A stretch of DNA of 7,757 nucleotides from AG-12 sp035531535 (GTDB lineage Bacteria > Chloroflexota > Dormibacteria > Aeolococcales > Bog-877), in contig DATKSV010000095.1 of NCBI GenBank assembly GCA_035531535.1, positions 1 to 7,757 on the forward strand, written 5' to 3'. Positions 1 to 6,124 of this stretch are shown piece after piece; positions within the stretch are counted from its first letter, which is position 1, and every line of letters begins with the position of its first letter. The notes under the pieces were generated by a model. The model did no database searches. It had not been told where the DNA came from and was given only the letters and a program-made list of their open reading frames with translations. The position numbers and the translations under genes are program-made.

Positions 1-399
1 ATGGTGGCTCGGGGCTCAGCCAGCTGAGATCATTCCAGGGACGAGCGCTGACCAGGATTTCAAACTCGGGTTGTCGGCTGCGGCCCCCGGGCCACGTCGA
101 GTCCGGCGGCTGGAGACTCTGACCCGGGTCGAGGGGGTCAAGCAACTGTCAGTCGACTCCGATGGCGCTCACGCCGGGGCCGCCCCGCCCTCCGCGACCA
201 GGGCGAGCGGATGCTGATCAACAGATCCCGGATTGCTGCCACCGAGATCCCCGATCAGCTGGCGGCGGTGACCCAGGACATTGAGTACGGCGAGCTGCCG
301 GGACTGCGGCTGATCCGGGCCCCAAGATGTCCGCGGCCGGGGCGGTCGAGCGCGGCCGTTTGCCTCCTGGTGGGTCGCGCGCCCCGTGTCCCCACGCCC
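1..399. other. Left-end region with no supportable gene
   Basis: I read all forward frames and the reverse strand and found nothing recognisable. The longest open stretch with a start begins at position 211 and runs rightward. It then crosses the terminator hairpin at 400-434 and the 3' end of the secreted-protein gene on the other strand, so it is unlikely to be real in full. The part before the hairpin (residues around LAAVTQDIEYGELPGLRL) has a fairly protein-like composition, so a decayed gene fragment is possible but unproven. No tRNA T-loop, long repeat or transposase signature is visible. Confidence 0.4.
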
Positions 400-434
400 A
401 AAATTGAGCCGGGGCTGCGCCAGCCCCGGCTCAA
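400..434 (-). terminator. Rho-independent terminator of the secreted-protein gene
   Basis: A perfect 14-bp inverted repeat lies at 404-417 and 421-434 with a 3-nt loop (418-420). Read leftward, the very GC-rich stem is followed directly by TTTT (complement of 400-403). It starts 23 nt after the stop codon of the leftward gene at 458-886. On the rightward strand the stem is followed by GGGG rather than a T run, so it should work for leftward transcription only. The T run is short, but the stem is strong. Confidence 0.85.
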
Positions 435-457
435 GGGGAGGACGGGTCAGGTGGGGG

Positions 458-886
458 TCAGCCGGCCGCCGCCGAGTCGTTGAAGCCCAGGTCGAGCACG
501 AACCGAACCTTGTGCACCGACTGCTTGGGGTCGTAGCGGACCGCCACCACCTCTCCCACCGGCAGCGCGGTGGCCGACTCCGGGATTCGCTTCTGGCCGG
601 TGCCCTGGTACTTCCACGCCTTGGCGTTGGCGGTGAGGCTGATGGTCAGCTTGGTCTGGTTGGGCTGGACGATGACCAGCACCCCGTTCGTGTCGGAGGA
701 AACCACGCCGACCGCGCCGTGCAGGCGGGCGGGGCGCGCGTGGTGCGCGTGGTGCGGGTGGGTAGTCGCGCTGGTGGAAGGGGTGGTTGGCGCCGAAGTG
801 GCGGCGGTGACCGCCACCGCCCCGGCGGCGACCGCGGCCAGGGCTCCGGCGGTAACCGCCAGGCCACTTATGTAGAGCTTGCGCAT
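458..886 (-). CDS. Small secreted or membrane-anchored His-rich protein, DUF5666-like
   Basis: This is a 142-residue protein. It has a short basic N-terminus (MRK), a long Ala/Val hydrophobic segment at about residues 5-29 (signal peptide or single membrane anchor), and a Ser/Thr/Pro-rich linker at about 30-42. A histidine cluster follows (H43, H45, H46, H48, H49, H56). The C-terminal domain (about 56-135) alternates short beta-like segments: GAVGVVSS, GVLVIVQP, KLTISLTANAK, LPVGEVVAVRYD, HKVRFVLDL. This pattern resembles small extracytoplasmic beta-barrel domains such as DUF5666, in which 'V/L-x-V-G-x-x-V' precedes the last strands. The start is ATG with GGAG (899-896) 9 nt upstream, and a strong terminator follows the stop, so it is probably a single-gene transcript. 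Function is unknown. The His cluster could bind metal, but that is inference. Confidence 0.75.
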   Translation of the reverse strand: MRKLYISGLAVTAGALAAVAAGAVAVTAATSAPTTPSTSATTHPHHAHHARPARLHGAVGVVSSDTNGVLVIVQPNQTKLTISLTANAKAWKYQGTGQKRIPESATALPVGEVVAVRYDPKQSVHKVRFVLDLGFNDSAAAG

Positions 887-1088
887 CTGCTTGTTCTCCA
901 GAAAAGTCGGGATGGCGTCCCGGCTGCAGCGCAGCCGGACCTGGACTGACCCTGAGACTAGCCTGACTGCGGCGAAGGCACCTGAACTGGGGCTGAGAGC
1001 GTGCCGAGGCTCGGGGCTCGGTCCCGCGCGCTGAAGCCGCGTTCAGAGTCGCGGGCCGGCTCTCGTCCTAGGACCTGGCGGCGCGCCC
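887..1088 (-). promoter_or_regulatory. Leader and promoter region of the secreted-protein gene, with two overlapping hairpins
   Basis: No gene is seen here. Read leftward, an 8-bp perfect stem with a 3-nt loop (938-931 with 927-920) is followed by a 5-bp stem (922-918 with 912-908). The second stem is followed by ACTTTTCT and then the GGAG ribosome-binding site (899-896). The stems share bases 922-920, so both cannot form in full. The second resembles a weak terminator or a fold that could affect access to the ribosome-binding site. No convincing -35/-10 pair was found. A perfect 10-bp palindrome, GTCCTAGGAC (1065-1074), lies just after the korB stop. No clear U-tailed terminator for korB is visible. 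Confidence 0.35.
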
Positions 1089-2117
1089 TCAGGACCAGGA
1101 GCGCAGGAGCTCCTCGAAGCTCTCGCGGGTGGGCCGGAGCTCGGCCTCGCCAAGGTCCCGCAGGGGGGCCTCCGGCAGCCGCTGCCGGGTGCAGAAGTCG
1201 ACCGACTCCTCATTGACGTAGAGCAGCCCGGTCGCTATCTCGTGCTCCTGGCGGGCGCGGTCCAGCACCGCCAGCGCCTGCAGGCGGTCCCGGGGGTCGT
1301 GCTCCGGGCCCAGCTTGCGCAGCAAAAGGTGCGAGCCGTCGTGCATGGTCACCTCGATCGAGGTCCCCTCCGGGTACTCGACTGCGATCTCCTCCTGGTG
1401 GGGGATGAAGTCCAGCTCCTGGAGCACCAGGTCGTGCTCCTTGACGTACTGGTAGCTCTTGGTCGAGCCCTCGTGGTCGTTGAAGGTGACGCAGGGGCTG
1501 ACCACGTCCAGGACCGCGGTGCCGCGATGGGCCAGGGCGGCCCGCAGCAGCGGTACCAGCTGCGCTCCGTCCCCGGAGAAGCTCCGGGCCACGAACGTGG
1601 CCCCCAGCTGGATCGCCAGGGCGGCCAGGTCGATCGTCTCCAGCTCGTTGACAGCCCCTCGCTTCTGCACCGAGCCGATGTCGGCGGTGGCGGAGAACTG
1701 GCCCTTGGTGAGGCCGTAGACCCCGTTGTCCTCGACCACGTAGGTGCAGTCCAGGTTGCGCCGAACCAGGTGGGCGAACTGGCCCAGCCCGATGCTGGCG
1801 GTGTCGCCGTCGCCGGAGATCCCCAGGAAGGTGAGCTGGCGGTCGGCCAGGGCCGCGCCGGTGGTGACCGAGGGCATCCTCCCGTGGACCGCGTTGAAGG
1901 CGTGGGAGCGCTCCAGGAAGTAGGCGGTCGCCTTCGAGGAGCAGCCTATGCCACTCATCTTGGCCAGCGAGTAGGGATCCACCCCGCTCTCGTAGAGCGC
2001 CTTGACGATGTGGTTGGTGATGGAGTTGTGGCCGCAGCCGGCGCAGAGGGTGGTGGGCAGACCCTTGTAGTCCTCCCGGCCAAGCCCCAGCGAGTTGACC
2101 CGCACCGCCGTCGCCAT
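1089..2117 (-). CDS. korB: 2-oxoacid:ferredoxin oxidoreductase, beta subunit (probably 2-oxoglutarate)
   Basis: The 342-residue subunit carries thiamine diphosphate and an iron-sulfur cluster. With KorA it oxidises a 2-oxoacid plus CoA to acyl-CoA and CO2, passing electrons to ferredoxin in the cytoplasm. The TPP/Mg site is visible as G-D-G-D (102-105) in SGDGDTASIGLGQF and N131 in EDNGVYGLTKGQFSAT. Candidate 4Fe-4S ligands are C25 and C28 (LCAGCGH), C59 (GIGCSSK) and C209 (VSPCVTFND), the usual spacing for this family. The C-terminal part (about 215-342) is the beta-subunit tail. The ATG overlaps the korA stop by one base (TGATG), so translation is probably coupled and the subunits made in equal amounts. 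Preference for 2-oxoglutarate rather than pyruvate or branched-chain acids is inferred from overall resemblance to actinobacterial KorB. Confidence 0.93.
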   Translation of the reverse strand: MATAVRVNSLGLGREDYKGLPTTLCAGCGHNSITNHIVKALYESGVDPYSLAKMSGIGCSSKATAYFLERSHAFNAVHGRMPSVTTGAALADRQLTFLGISGDGDTASIGLGQFAHLVRRNLDCTYVVEDNGVYGLTKGQFSATADIGSVQKRGAVNELETIDLAALAIQLGATFVARSFSGDGAQLVPLLRAALAHRGTAVLDVVSPCVTFNDHEGSTKSYQYVKEHDLVLQELDFIPHQEEIAVEYPEGTSIEVTMHDGSHLLLRKLGPEHDPRDRLQALAVLDRARQEHEIATGLLYVNEESVDFCTRQRLPEAPLRDLGEAELRPTRESFEELLRSWS

Positions 2118-3970
2118 CAGCTCCGGCTCCCGCTCAGGGCCAGGGGGCGCTCCACCCGGGGGCCGCTCAGCCCCTCGGCGTGGGCGATGGCTCGGGTGAC
2201 GTCCGCCGCGAACAGCGGGTAGCCGTCGGAGTGGAGGATTGGGCTCAGGCTGAGTGCCGCCTCGGGGGCCAGCTCGGAGCGCAGGATGTGGAACATCTGG
2301 GCGTCCCGGTTCTGCTCCACCAGGTAGACCCGGCGGTGGCGGGTGCAGAAGTCGGCGATCGCCCTGGCCGGGGGCAGCGAGCGCACCCGCAGGTAGGCGG
2401 TGGCGAGCCCCAGCGCCCGGAGCTGGTCTTGGGCCTCGACCACGGCGGCATGGGAGCTGCCATAGGCGAGAATGCCCACCTCAGCCTCACCGCCGCCGTA
2501 TTCCAGCGGCTCGGGCAGCAGTGCCAGCCCGGCTTCCAGCTTCCGGCGCAGCCGGTCCATGACCCTGGGGTACACCTCCTCGCTCTCGGTGTAGCGGGCC
2601 GCCTCGTCGTGGCCGCTGCCGCGCACGAAGTAGGCGGCCAGGGGGTGCCTGGTGCCGGGCAGGGTGCGGGCCGCCACGCCATCGCCGTCGCGGTCCCGGT
2701 AGCGCTCGAAGCGCTCCAGGTGCTCCAGGTCATCGGCCGACAGGACCTTGCCCCGATCAAAGGGAAGCTCAGGGTAGGGCGGCGGATCGGTCATCCAGAG
2801 GTTCATCCCGAGGTCCAGGTCGGAGAGCACGAACACCGGGGTCTGGAGCCGGTCGGCCAGATCCAGGGCGCGCTGGGTGAACGAGTAGCACTCCAGAGGG
2901 TCGGCGGGCAGCAGGATCGGGTGCCGGGTGTCCCCGTGGGAGAGTGCGTAGGCGAAGCTGAGGTCGCCCTGCTGGGTCCTGGTGGGAAGCCCGGTGGAGG
3001 GCCCCACCCGCTGGATGTCGACGAACACGCCGGGAATCTCGGCGTAATAGCCCAGGCCGACGAACTCGGCCATCAGGGAGATCCCCGGCCCTGAGGTCGC
3101 CGTCATCGCCCTCGCCCCGGCCCAGCCGGCGCCCAGCACCATCCCGGCCGCCGCCAGCTCGTCCTCCGCCTGCACGATCGCGATCCGGCGCTCCCCGGTC
3201 GCGGGGTCGACCCGGAAGCGGTCCGCCAGTGCGCTGAGGTGCTCTCCGACTGAGGAGCTGGGGGTGATCGGGTACCAGGCGAAGACGGTGCAGCCGCCCA
3301 TCAGGGCGCCCAGGGAGATCGCCTCGTTGCCCTCCAGCAGCAACTTGCCGGCGGTCCTGTCGAGCGCTTGCAGTTGCAGGGAGTCTGCCTTGACCAGGTT
3401 CTCCCGGAAGTAGCCCCGGCCCAGCTGGATCGCCGCCCGGTTGGCGCCGGCCGCCTTGGGCTTGTTGCGGAAGTGGCGCTCCAGGGCCCGCTCCAGGGCC
3501 GAGTCCGGCATCCCCAGCAGCTCGGCCACCACTCCCACGTAGAGCATGTTGGTCAGGTACTGGCGCAGGTCCGGGTTCTCGAACGACTCCTTGGCCAGCC
3601 GGGCGAACGGGACCGGGTACACATGGATTCCCCGCTTCTGGTCCAGGCTCGGGGCGGAGTAGGCCTGCTCGTAGATCAGCACCCCCCCGTCCTCCAGCCG
3701 GTCCAGGTCGCGCTCGAAGGTGCTGCGGTTGAGGCACACCTGCAGGTCCGCCCGCCGGCGGCCCGCCAGGTAGCCCTGGCTGTTGGCCCGCAGGAAGAAC
3801 CAGGTGGGCAGGCCCTCGATGTTGGAGGGGAACACGTTCTTGGGGGCGACTGGAATGCCCATCGCGAACAGCGCCCGGGTCAGGACCAGGTTGGCCGACT
3901 GGCTGCCGGATCCGTTGACCGTGGCGAAGACCAGGTTCAGGTCCAGCCCGGGATCGTCCGCCAAGCTCAT
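2117..3970 (-). CDS. korA: 2-oxoacid:ferredoxin oxidoreductase, fused gamma-alpha subunit
   Basis: This 617-residue subunit is the partner of KorB. Residues about 10-185 form the gamma domain (LVFATVNGSGSQSANLVLTRAL, with the GSG loop at 20-22). The alpha subunit follows: the pyrimidine-binding domain with the YPITP motif (233-237), QAEDE (267-271), the ATSGPG loop and GPSTGLPTRTQQGDL, then a linker with DGDG (428-431) and RTLPGT, and a C-terminal Rossmann-like domain from about 490 (GILAYGSSHAAVVEA). This gamma-alpha fusion is the usual form in Actinobacteria and many archaea. I chose the ATG at 3970. An in-frame TTG at 3982 adds four residues and has a better-spaced GGGTGG-type site (3995-3988), while GGGGAG abuts the ATG with no spacer, so the start is uncertain. 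It is the first gene of the korAB operon; no ferredoxin gene lies beside it. Confidence 0.93.
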   Translation of the reverse strand: MSLADDPGLDLNLVFATVNGSGSQSANLVLTRALFAMGIPVAPKNVFPSNIEGLPTWFFLRANSQGYLAGRRRADLQVCLNRSTFERDLDRLEDGGVLIYEQAYSAPSLDQKRGIHVYPVPFARLAKESFENPDLRQYLTNMLYVGVVAELLGMPDSALERALERHFRNKPKAAGANRAAIQLGRGYFRENLVKADSLQLQALDRTAGKLLLEGNEAISLGALMGGCTVFAWYPITPSSSVGEHLSALADRFRVDPATGERRIAIVQAEDELAAAGMVLGAGWAGARAMTATSGPGISLMAEFVGLGYYAEIPGVFVDIQRVGPSTGLPTRTQQGDLSFAYALSHGDTRHPILLPADPLECYSFTQRALDLADRLQTPVFVLSDLDLGMNLWMTDPPPYPELPFDRGKVLSADDLEHLERFERYRDRDGDGVAARTLPGTRHPLAAYFVRGSGHDEAARYTESEEVYPRVMDRLRRKLEAGLALLPEPLEYGGGEAEVGILAYGSSHAAVVEAQDQLRALGLATAYLRVRSLPPARAIADFCTRHRRVYLVEQNRDAQMFHILRSELAPEAALSLSPILHSDGYPLFAADVTRAIAHAEGLSGPRVERPLALSGSRS

Positions 3971-4117
3971 CTCCCCATCCAAGTAAGCCCACCCTGCACC
4001 GACGACTTCATCCTATCGCGTAGCTTTCCCCGGCCCCCGCCCGCCCCTGACGGCCGCGCCGGTATCGTGGGGCCTCGGATAGCAGACCTTCTCGGGTCGG
4101 CAGTGGGAGGCAGGAGC
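3971..4117. promoter_or_regulatory. Divergent promoter region between korA and the aldo/keto reductase
   Basis: This 147-bp stretch separates two divergent genes, so both promoters should lie here. Leftward, TAGGAT (4015-4010) fits a TANNNT -10 box and would give a leader of roughly 20-35 nt before korA. No matching -35 is visible; a long C-rich run on the top strand (4027-4047) occupies that side. Rightward, TATCGT (4063-4068) is a weaker -10 candidate, again without a clear -35. The rightward gene has a strong ribosome-binding site, GGGAGG (4105-4110), 7 nt before its ATG. Confidence 0.4.
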
Positions 4118-5122
4118 ATGGCGCTGACACGCAGGCAGCTGGGCCAAACCGGCATGGAGATAACCAGAGTCGGGTTCGGGGCCTGGGCGGTGGGCGGCGG
4201 CGGCTGGGCATTCGCCTGGGGGGAGCAGGACGACCTGGAATCGGTCCTGGCGATCCGGCGGGCGCTGGACTCCGGGGTCAACTGGATCGACACCGCCGCG
4301 GTCTACGGGCTCGGCCATTCCGAGGAGGTGGTCGCCCGGGCACTGGAGGGCATCCCCGAGGCGGACAGGCCCTACGTCTTCACCAAGTGCGGCCTGGTCT
4401 GGGACCAGCACGACCGCAGCCTGCCGCCTCGCGAGGTGGGCCGCCCGGAGTCCATCCGGGGGGAGCTCGAGGCCTCCCTGCGCCGGCTCAAGGTGGAGCG
4501 CATCGACCTCTACCAGATGCACTGGCCGGCCCAGGACGGCACCCCTTTGGAGGAGTACTGGGGCACCCTGCTGGAGCTGAAGCAGGCGGGCAAGATCCGG
4601 GCTGCGGCGCTCTCCAATCACGACGTGTCGGAGCTGGAAGTGGCCGAGCGCCTGGGGCATGTCGACTCCCTGCAGCCGCCCTTCTCCCTGATCAAGCGGG
4701 AGGCGGCTGCCGATGTGATCCCCTGGTGCCGGGAGCACCAGACCGGGGTCATCGTCTACAGCCCGATGCAGGCCGGCCTGCTCAGCGGCAGCTTCAGCTG
4801 GGACCGGGCGGCCAGCCTGCGTCCCGACGACTGGCGCTCCCGCGACCCCGAGTTCCAGGGCGAGCGGCTGCGGCGCAACCTGGGCCTGGCCGAAGCGCTG
4901 CGCCCGATCGCGGATCGCCGTGGGGTGTCGGTGGCCGCGGTGGCGGTGGCATGGACCCTTGCCTGGCCGGGGGTGACCGGCGCCATCGTGGGCGCCAGGC
5001 GCCCGGAGCAGGTGGACGGCTGGGTGGCGGCGGCCGACATCGAGCTGACCGCCGAAGAGCTGGACCAGATCGCGGCCGCGGCCGAAGGGTCGGGCGGCGG
5101 CCCGAGGCGGCCGCAACCCTAG
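4118..5122 (+). CDS. Aldo/keto reductase
   Basis: A 334-residue NADPH-dependent oxidoreductase of the aldo/keto reductase superfamily, cytoplasmic, with a (beta/alpha)8 barrel. It reduces aldehydes or ketones to alcohols. The full catalytic tetrad is present: D58 and Y63 (NWIDTAAVYG), K90 (VFTKCGL) and H135 (LYQMHWP). Cofactor-binding segments are also present: SNH (166-168), YSPMQAGLLSG (from 214) and GARRPEQVD (292-300). The N-terminus (RRQLGQTGMEITRVGFGAWAVGG) and length match the Tas/YajO-like bacterial group. The reading frame is open far upstream, but the ATG at 4118 is the start because GGGAGG lies 7 nt before it, the family N-terminus begins there, and the upstream part is antisense to korA. 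The substrate cannot be told. It converges with the toxin gene and appears monocistronic. Confidence 0.93.
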   Translation: MALTRRQLGQTGMEITRVGFGAWAVGGGGWAFAWGEQDDLESVLAIRRALDSGVNWIDTAAVYGLGHSEEVVARALEGIPEADRPYVFTKCGLVWDQHDRSLPPREVGRPESIRGELEASLRRLKVERIDLYQMHWPAQDGTPLEEYWGTLLELKQAGKIRAAALSNHDVSELEVAERLGHVDSLQPPFSLIKREAAADVIPWCREHQTGVIVYSPMQAGLLSGSFSWDRAASLRPDDWRSRDPEFQGERLRRNLGLAEALRPIADRRGVSVAAVAVAWTLAWPGVTGAIVGARRPEQVDGWVAAADIELTAEELDQIAAAAEGSGGGPRRPQP

Positions 5123-5137
5123 TTCAGGGGGCGCGCC

Positions 5138-5163
5138 GGGCCCTGCCGCCGCCCGCAGGTCCC
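5138..5163. terminator. Weak hairpin between convergent genes
   Basis: The 60-bp gap between the convergent aldo/keto reductase and toxin genes contains GGGCCCTGC (5138-5146) facing GCAGGTCCC (5155-5163). They pair at 8 of 9 positions around an 8-nt loop. There is no T run on either side, so a standard rho-independent terminator is not supported. Position is the main argument for a role in ending one or both transcripts. Confidence 0.25.
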
Positions 5164-5182
5164 AGGCTGGCGCCGGCCGCAC

Positions 5183-5575
5183 TCAATCGACGCTGGCCCT
5201 TCGGACGCCGGGAATGCGATCGGAGTCACCATCCAGCGCCAGGACCTCCAGGCCATGGGCGATCGCCGTGGCTCCTATCCAGAGATCGCTGGAGTTGACC
5301 GACGCCCCCGCTACCGCCAGCGCCGCTGACAGCCGGCCGTAGGCGCGCGCCACGAAGAGGTCGACCGGCAGCGCGGAGAATGCGGCCAGGAGCTTCTCGA
5401 CGAAGGCGGAGCGCTGCTGGGCGCGGGCGCCATCGGTCAGGTGGACACCGTGGATGAGCTCCGCCGCGGTGATGACGGAGATGGCGTACTGCTGGTGGGG
5501 GCGGATCAGCTCCACCAGCCGCAGCCGGCCGCGCTCCTGCGCCACCAGGACCGAGGTGTCGATCAGGACGGCCAC
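5183..5575 (-). CDS. vapC: PIN-domain ribonuclease toxin, VapC family
   Basis: A 130-residue PIN-domain protein, the usual length for VapC toxins, which cleave RNA in a metal-dependent way and are held inactive by the partner antitoxin. The acidic residues are in the expected places: D6 (LIDTSVLV), E39 (ITAAELIHGV), D97 (SSDLWIGATAIAHG) and a terminal acidic patch D115/D117 (ALDGDSDRIPGV), which stands where many relatives have a TRNxxDF segment. The active site therefore looks intact. The start is GTG (5575-5573) with GGAAG (5586-5582) 6 nt upstream, inside the end of the antitoxin gene. The two genes overlap by 13 nt, which suggests coupled translation. Its RNA target cannot be read from sequence. 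Confidence 0.9.
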   Translation of the reverse strand: MAVLIDTSVLVAQERGRLRLVELIRPHQQYAISVITAAELIHGVHLTDGARAQQRSAFVEKLLAAFSALPVDLFVARAYGRLSAALAVAGASVNSSDLWIGATAIAHGLEVLALDGDSDRIPGVRRASVD

Positions 5576-5823
5576 GGGTCTCTTCCACTCGCCGCCACCT
5601 CAGAGAGCCGCTGGATGTCGATGGCGAAGCCATCGTCGAACTGGGGCAGGTGACCCAGGAGGTCGAGGATGGCATCCCCAGGCAGAAGCGGGCTGCCGGG
5701 TGGTGTCACAACTGCCACTATCTCCCCGTGGCGATCCACCTCCACCGTCTCTCCGGACGCGACCCGGTTGAGGAGGGCGGAGAACTTCCGGCTCGCCTCG
5801 GTGGCTTTGATGCGCATTGACAT
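5563..5823 (-). CDS. Antitoxin, Phd/YefM family, partner of the PIN toxin
   Basis: An 86-residue antitoxin. Residues about 3-42 match the Phd/YefM DNA-binding fold (IKATEASRKFSALLNRVASGETVEVDRHGEIVAVVTP). The C-terminal tail (about 60-86, DDGFAIDIQRLSEVAASGRDPWPS) has the acidic, amphipathic character of the toxin-neutralising segment, with the 'DPW' end seen in many antitoxins paired with PIN toxins. In the family, the antitoxin, alone or with toxin, represses its own promoter. It precedes the toxin gene, as expected. The start is ambiguous: ATG at 5823 or ATG at 5817 (residue 3). Neither has a strong ribosome-binding site, and an AT-rich stretch with repeated motifs lies immediately upstream. 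Confidence 0.9.
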   Translation of the reverse strand: MSMRIKATEASRKFSALLNRVASGETVEVDRHGEIVAVVTPPGSPLLPGDAILDLLGHLPQFDDGFAIDIQRLSEVAASGRDPWPS

Positions 5824-5828
5824 CGCCC

Positions 5829-5856
5829 ATCTGATTTATCTGATTCGTCTTTGACG
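5829..5856 (-). promoter_or_regulatory. Candidate promoter/operator of the antitoxin-toxin pair
   Basis: Directly before the antitoxin ATG there are two copies of ATCTGATT (5829-5836 and 5838-5845, top strand) spaced 9 bp apart, followed by the inverted repeat CGTC-TTT-GACG (5846-5856). This is one of the few AT-rich spots in the window. Read leftward, ATAAAT (5839-5834) could be a -10 box giving a very short leader, with the repeats overlapping it. That is a typical layout for autorepression by the antitoxin-toxin complex. The repeats are seen directly; their role is inference. Confidence 0.35.
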
Positions 5857-6124
5857 GCTTACGCTTTGGGGCTCATGCCCGGTTGCGGCTGATCCCAATG
5901 CCACGAGCGGACATGAGGAGACCAGCGTCCGCCGCCGAGTCGCCCCGCAACACCCGAGTCCTCCCTGGGACCCGAAAGCGGGCGCCGACAGACGCGTTGG
6001 GGAACGCCAATGCCGGCGGCGGCGCCCCCAGGCCAGCTTGCCCACCGGTTCGGCCCCTGCCGGTTCGGCCACGTCAGCCGCGCTTGGGCGGGCGGTGCCA
6101 GGCGACCAGAAGAGGGGGCGGGAT
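5857..6124. other. Region without a recognisable gene between the toxin module and the PPOX gene
   Basis: Both strands have open frames typical of GC-rich DNA, but none has a recognised domain or a convincing start. The only structure noted is an 11-bp direct repeat, CCGGTTCGGCC, at 6045-6055 and 6060-6070. No U-tailed terminator for the leftward PPOX gene is visible. A decayed gene is possible; nothing positive supports one. Confidence 0.35.

Noticed and set aside
20..90. Possible tRNA-like segment
   Set aside because: No T-loop consensus or cloverleaf arms could be formed on either strand.
386..949. 187-codon rightward frame opposite the secreted-protein gene
   Set aside because: It crosses the terminator hairpin and is antisense to a gene with a signal peptide, ribosome-binding site and terminator.
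1242..2222. Long rightward open frame (326 codons) opposite korB
   Set aside because: It is a shadow of korB in GC-rich DNA; the composition is low-complexity and no domain is visible, while the korB strand carries all the catalytic motifs.
2769..3992. 407-codon leftward frame within korA
   Set aside because: It is a shifted frame of korA, rich in Gly/Pro/Arg as expected of shadow frames; it does not indicate a frameshift because korA is open throughout.
3368..4117. Upstream 250-codon extension of the aldo/keto reductase frame
   Set aside because: It is antisense to korA, shows no family sequence, and the ATG at 4118 has a strong ribosome-binding site and the family N-terminus.
4013..5182. 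Leftward open frame of 389 codons opposite the aldo/keto reductase
   Set aside because: It is a mirror frame of a real gene with an intact catalytic tetrad, and shows no recognisable domain.
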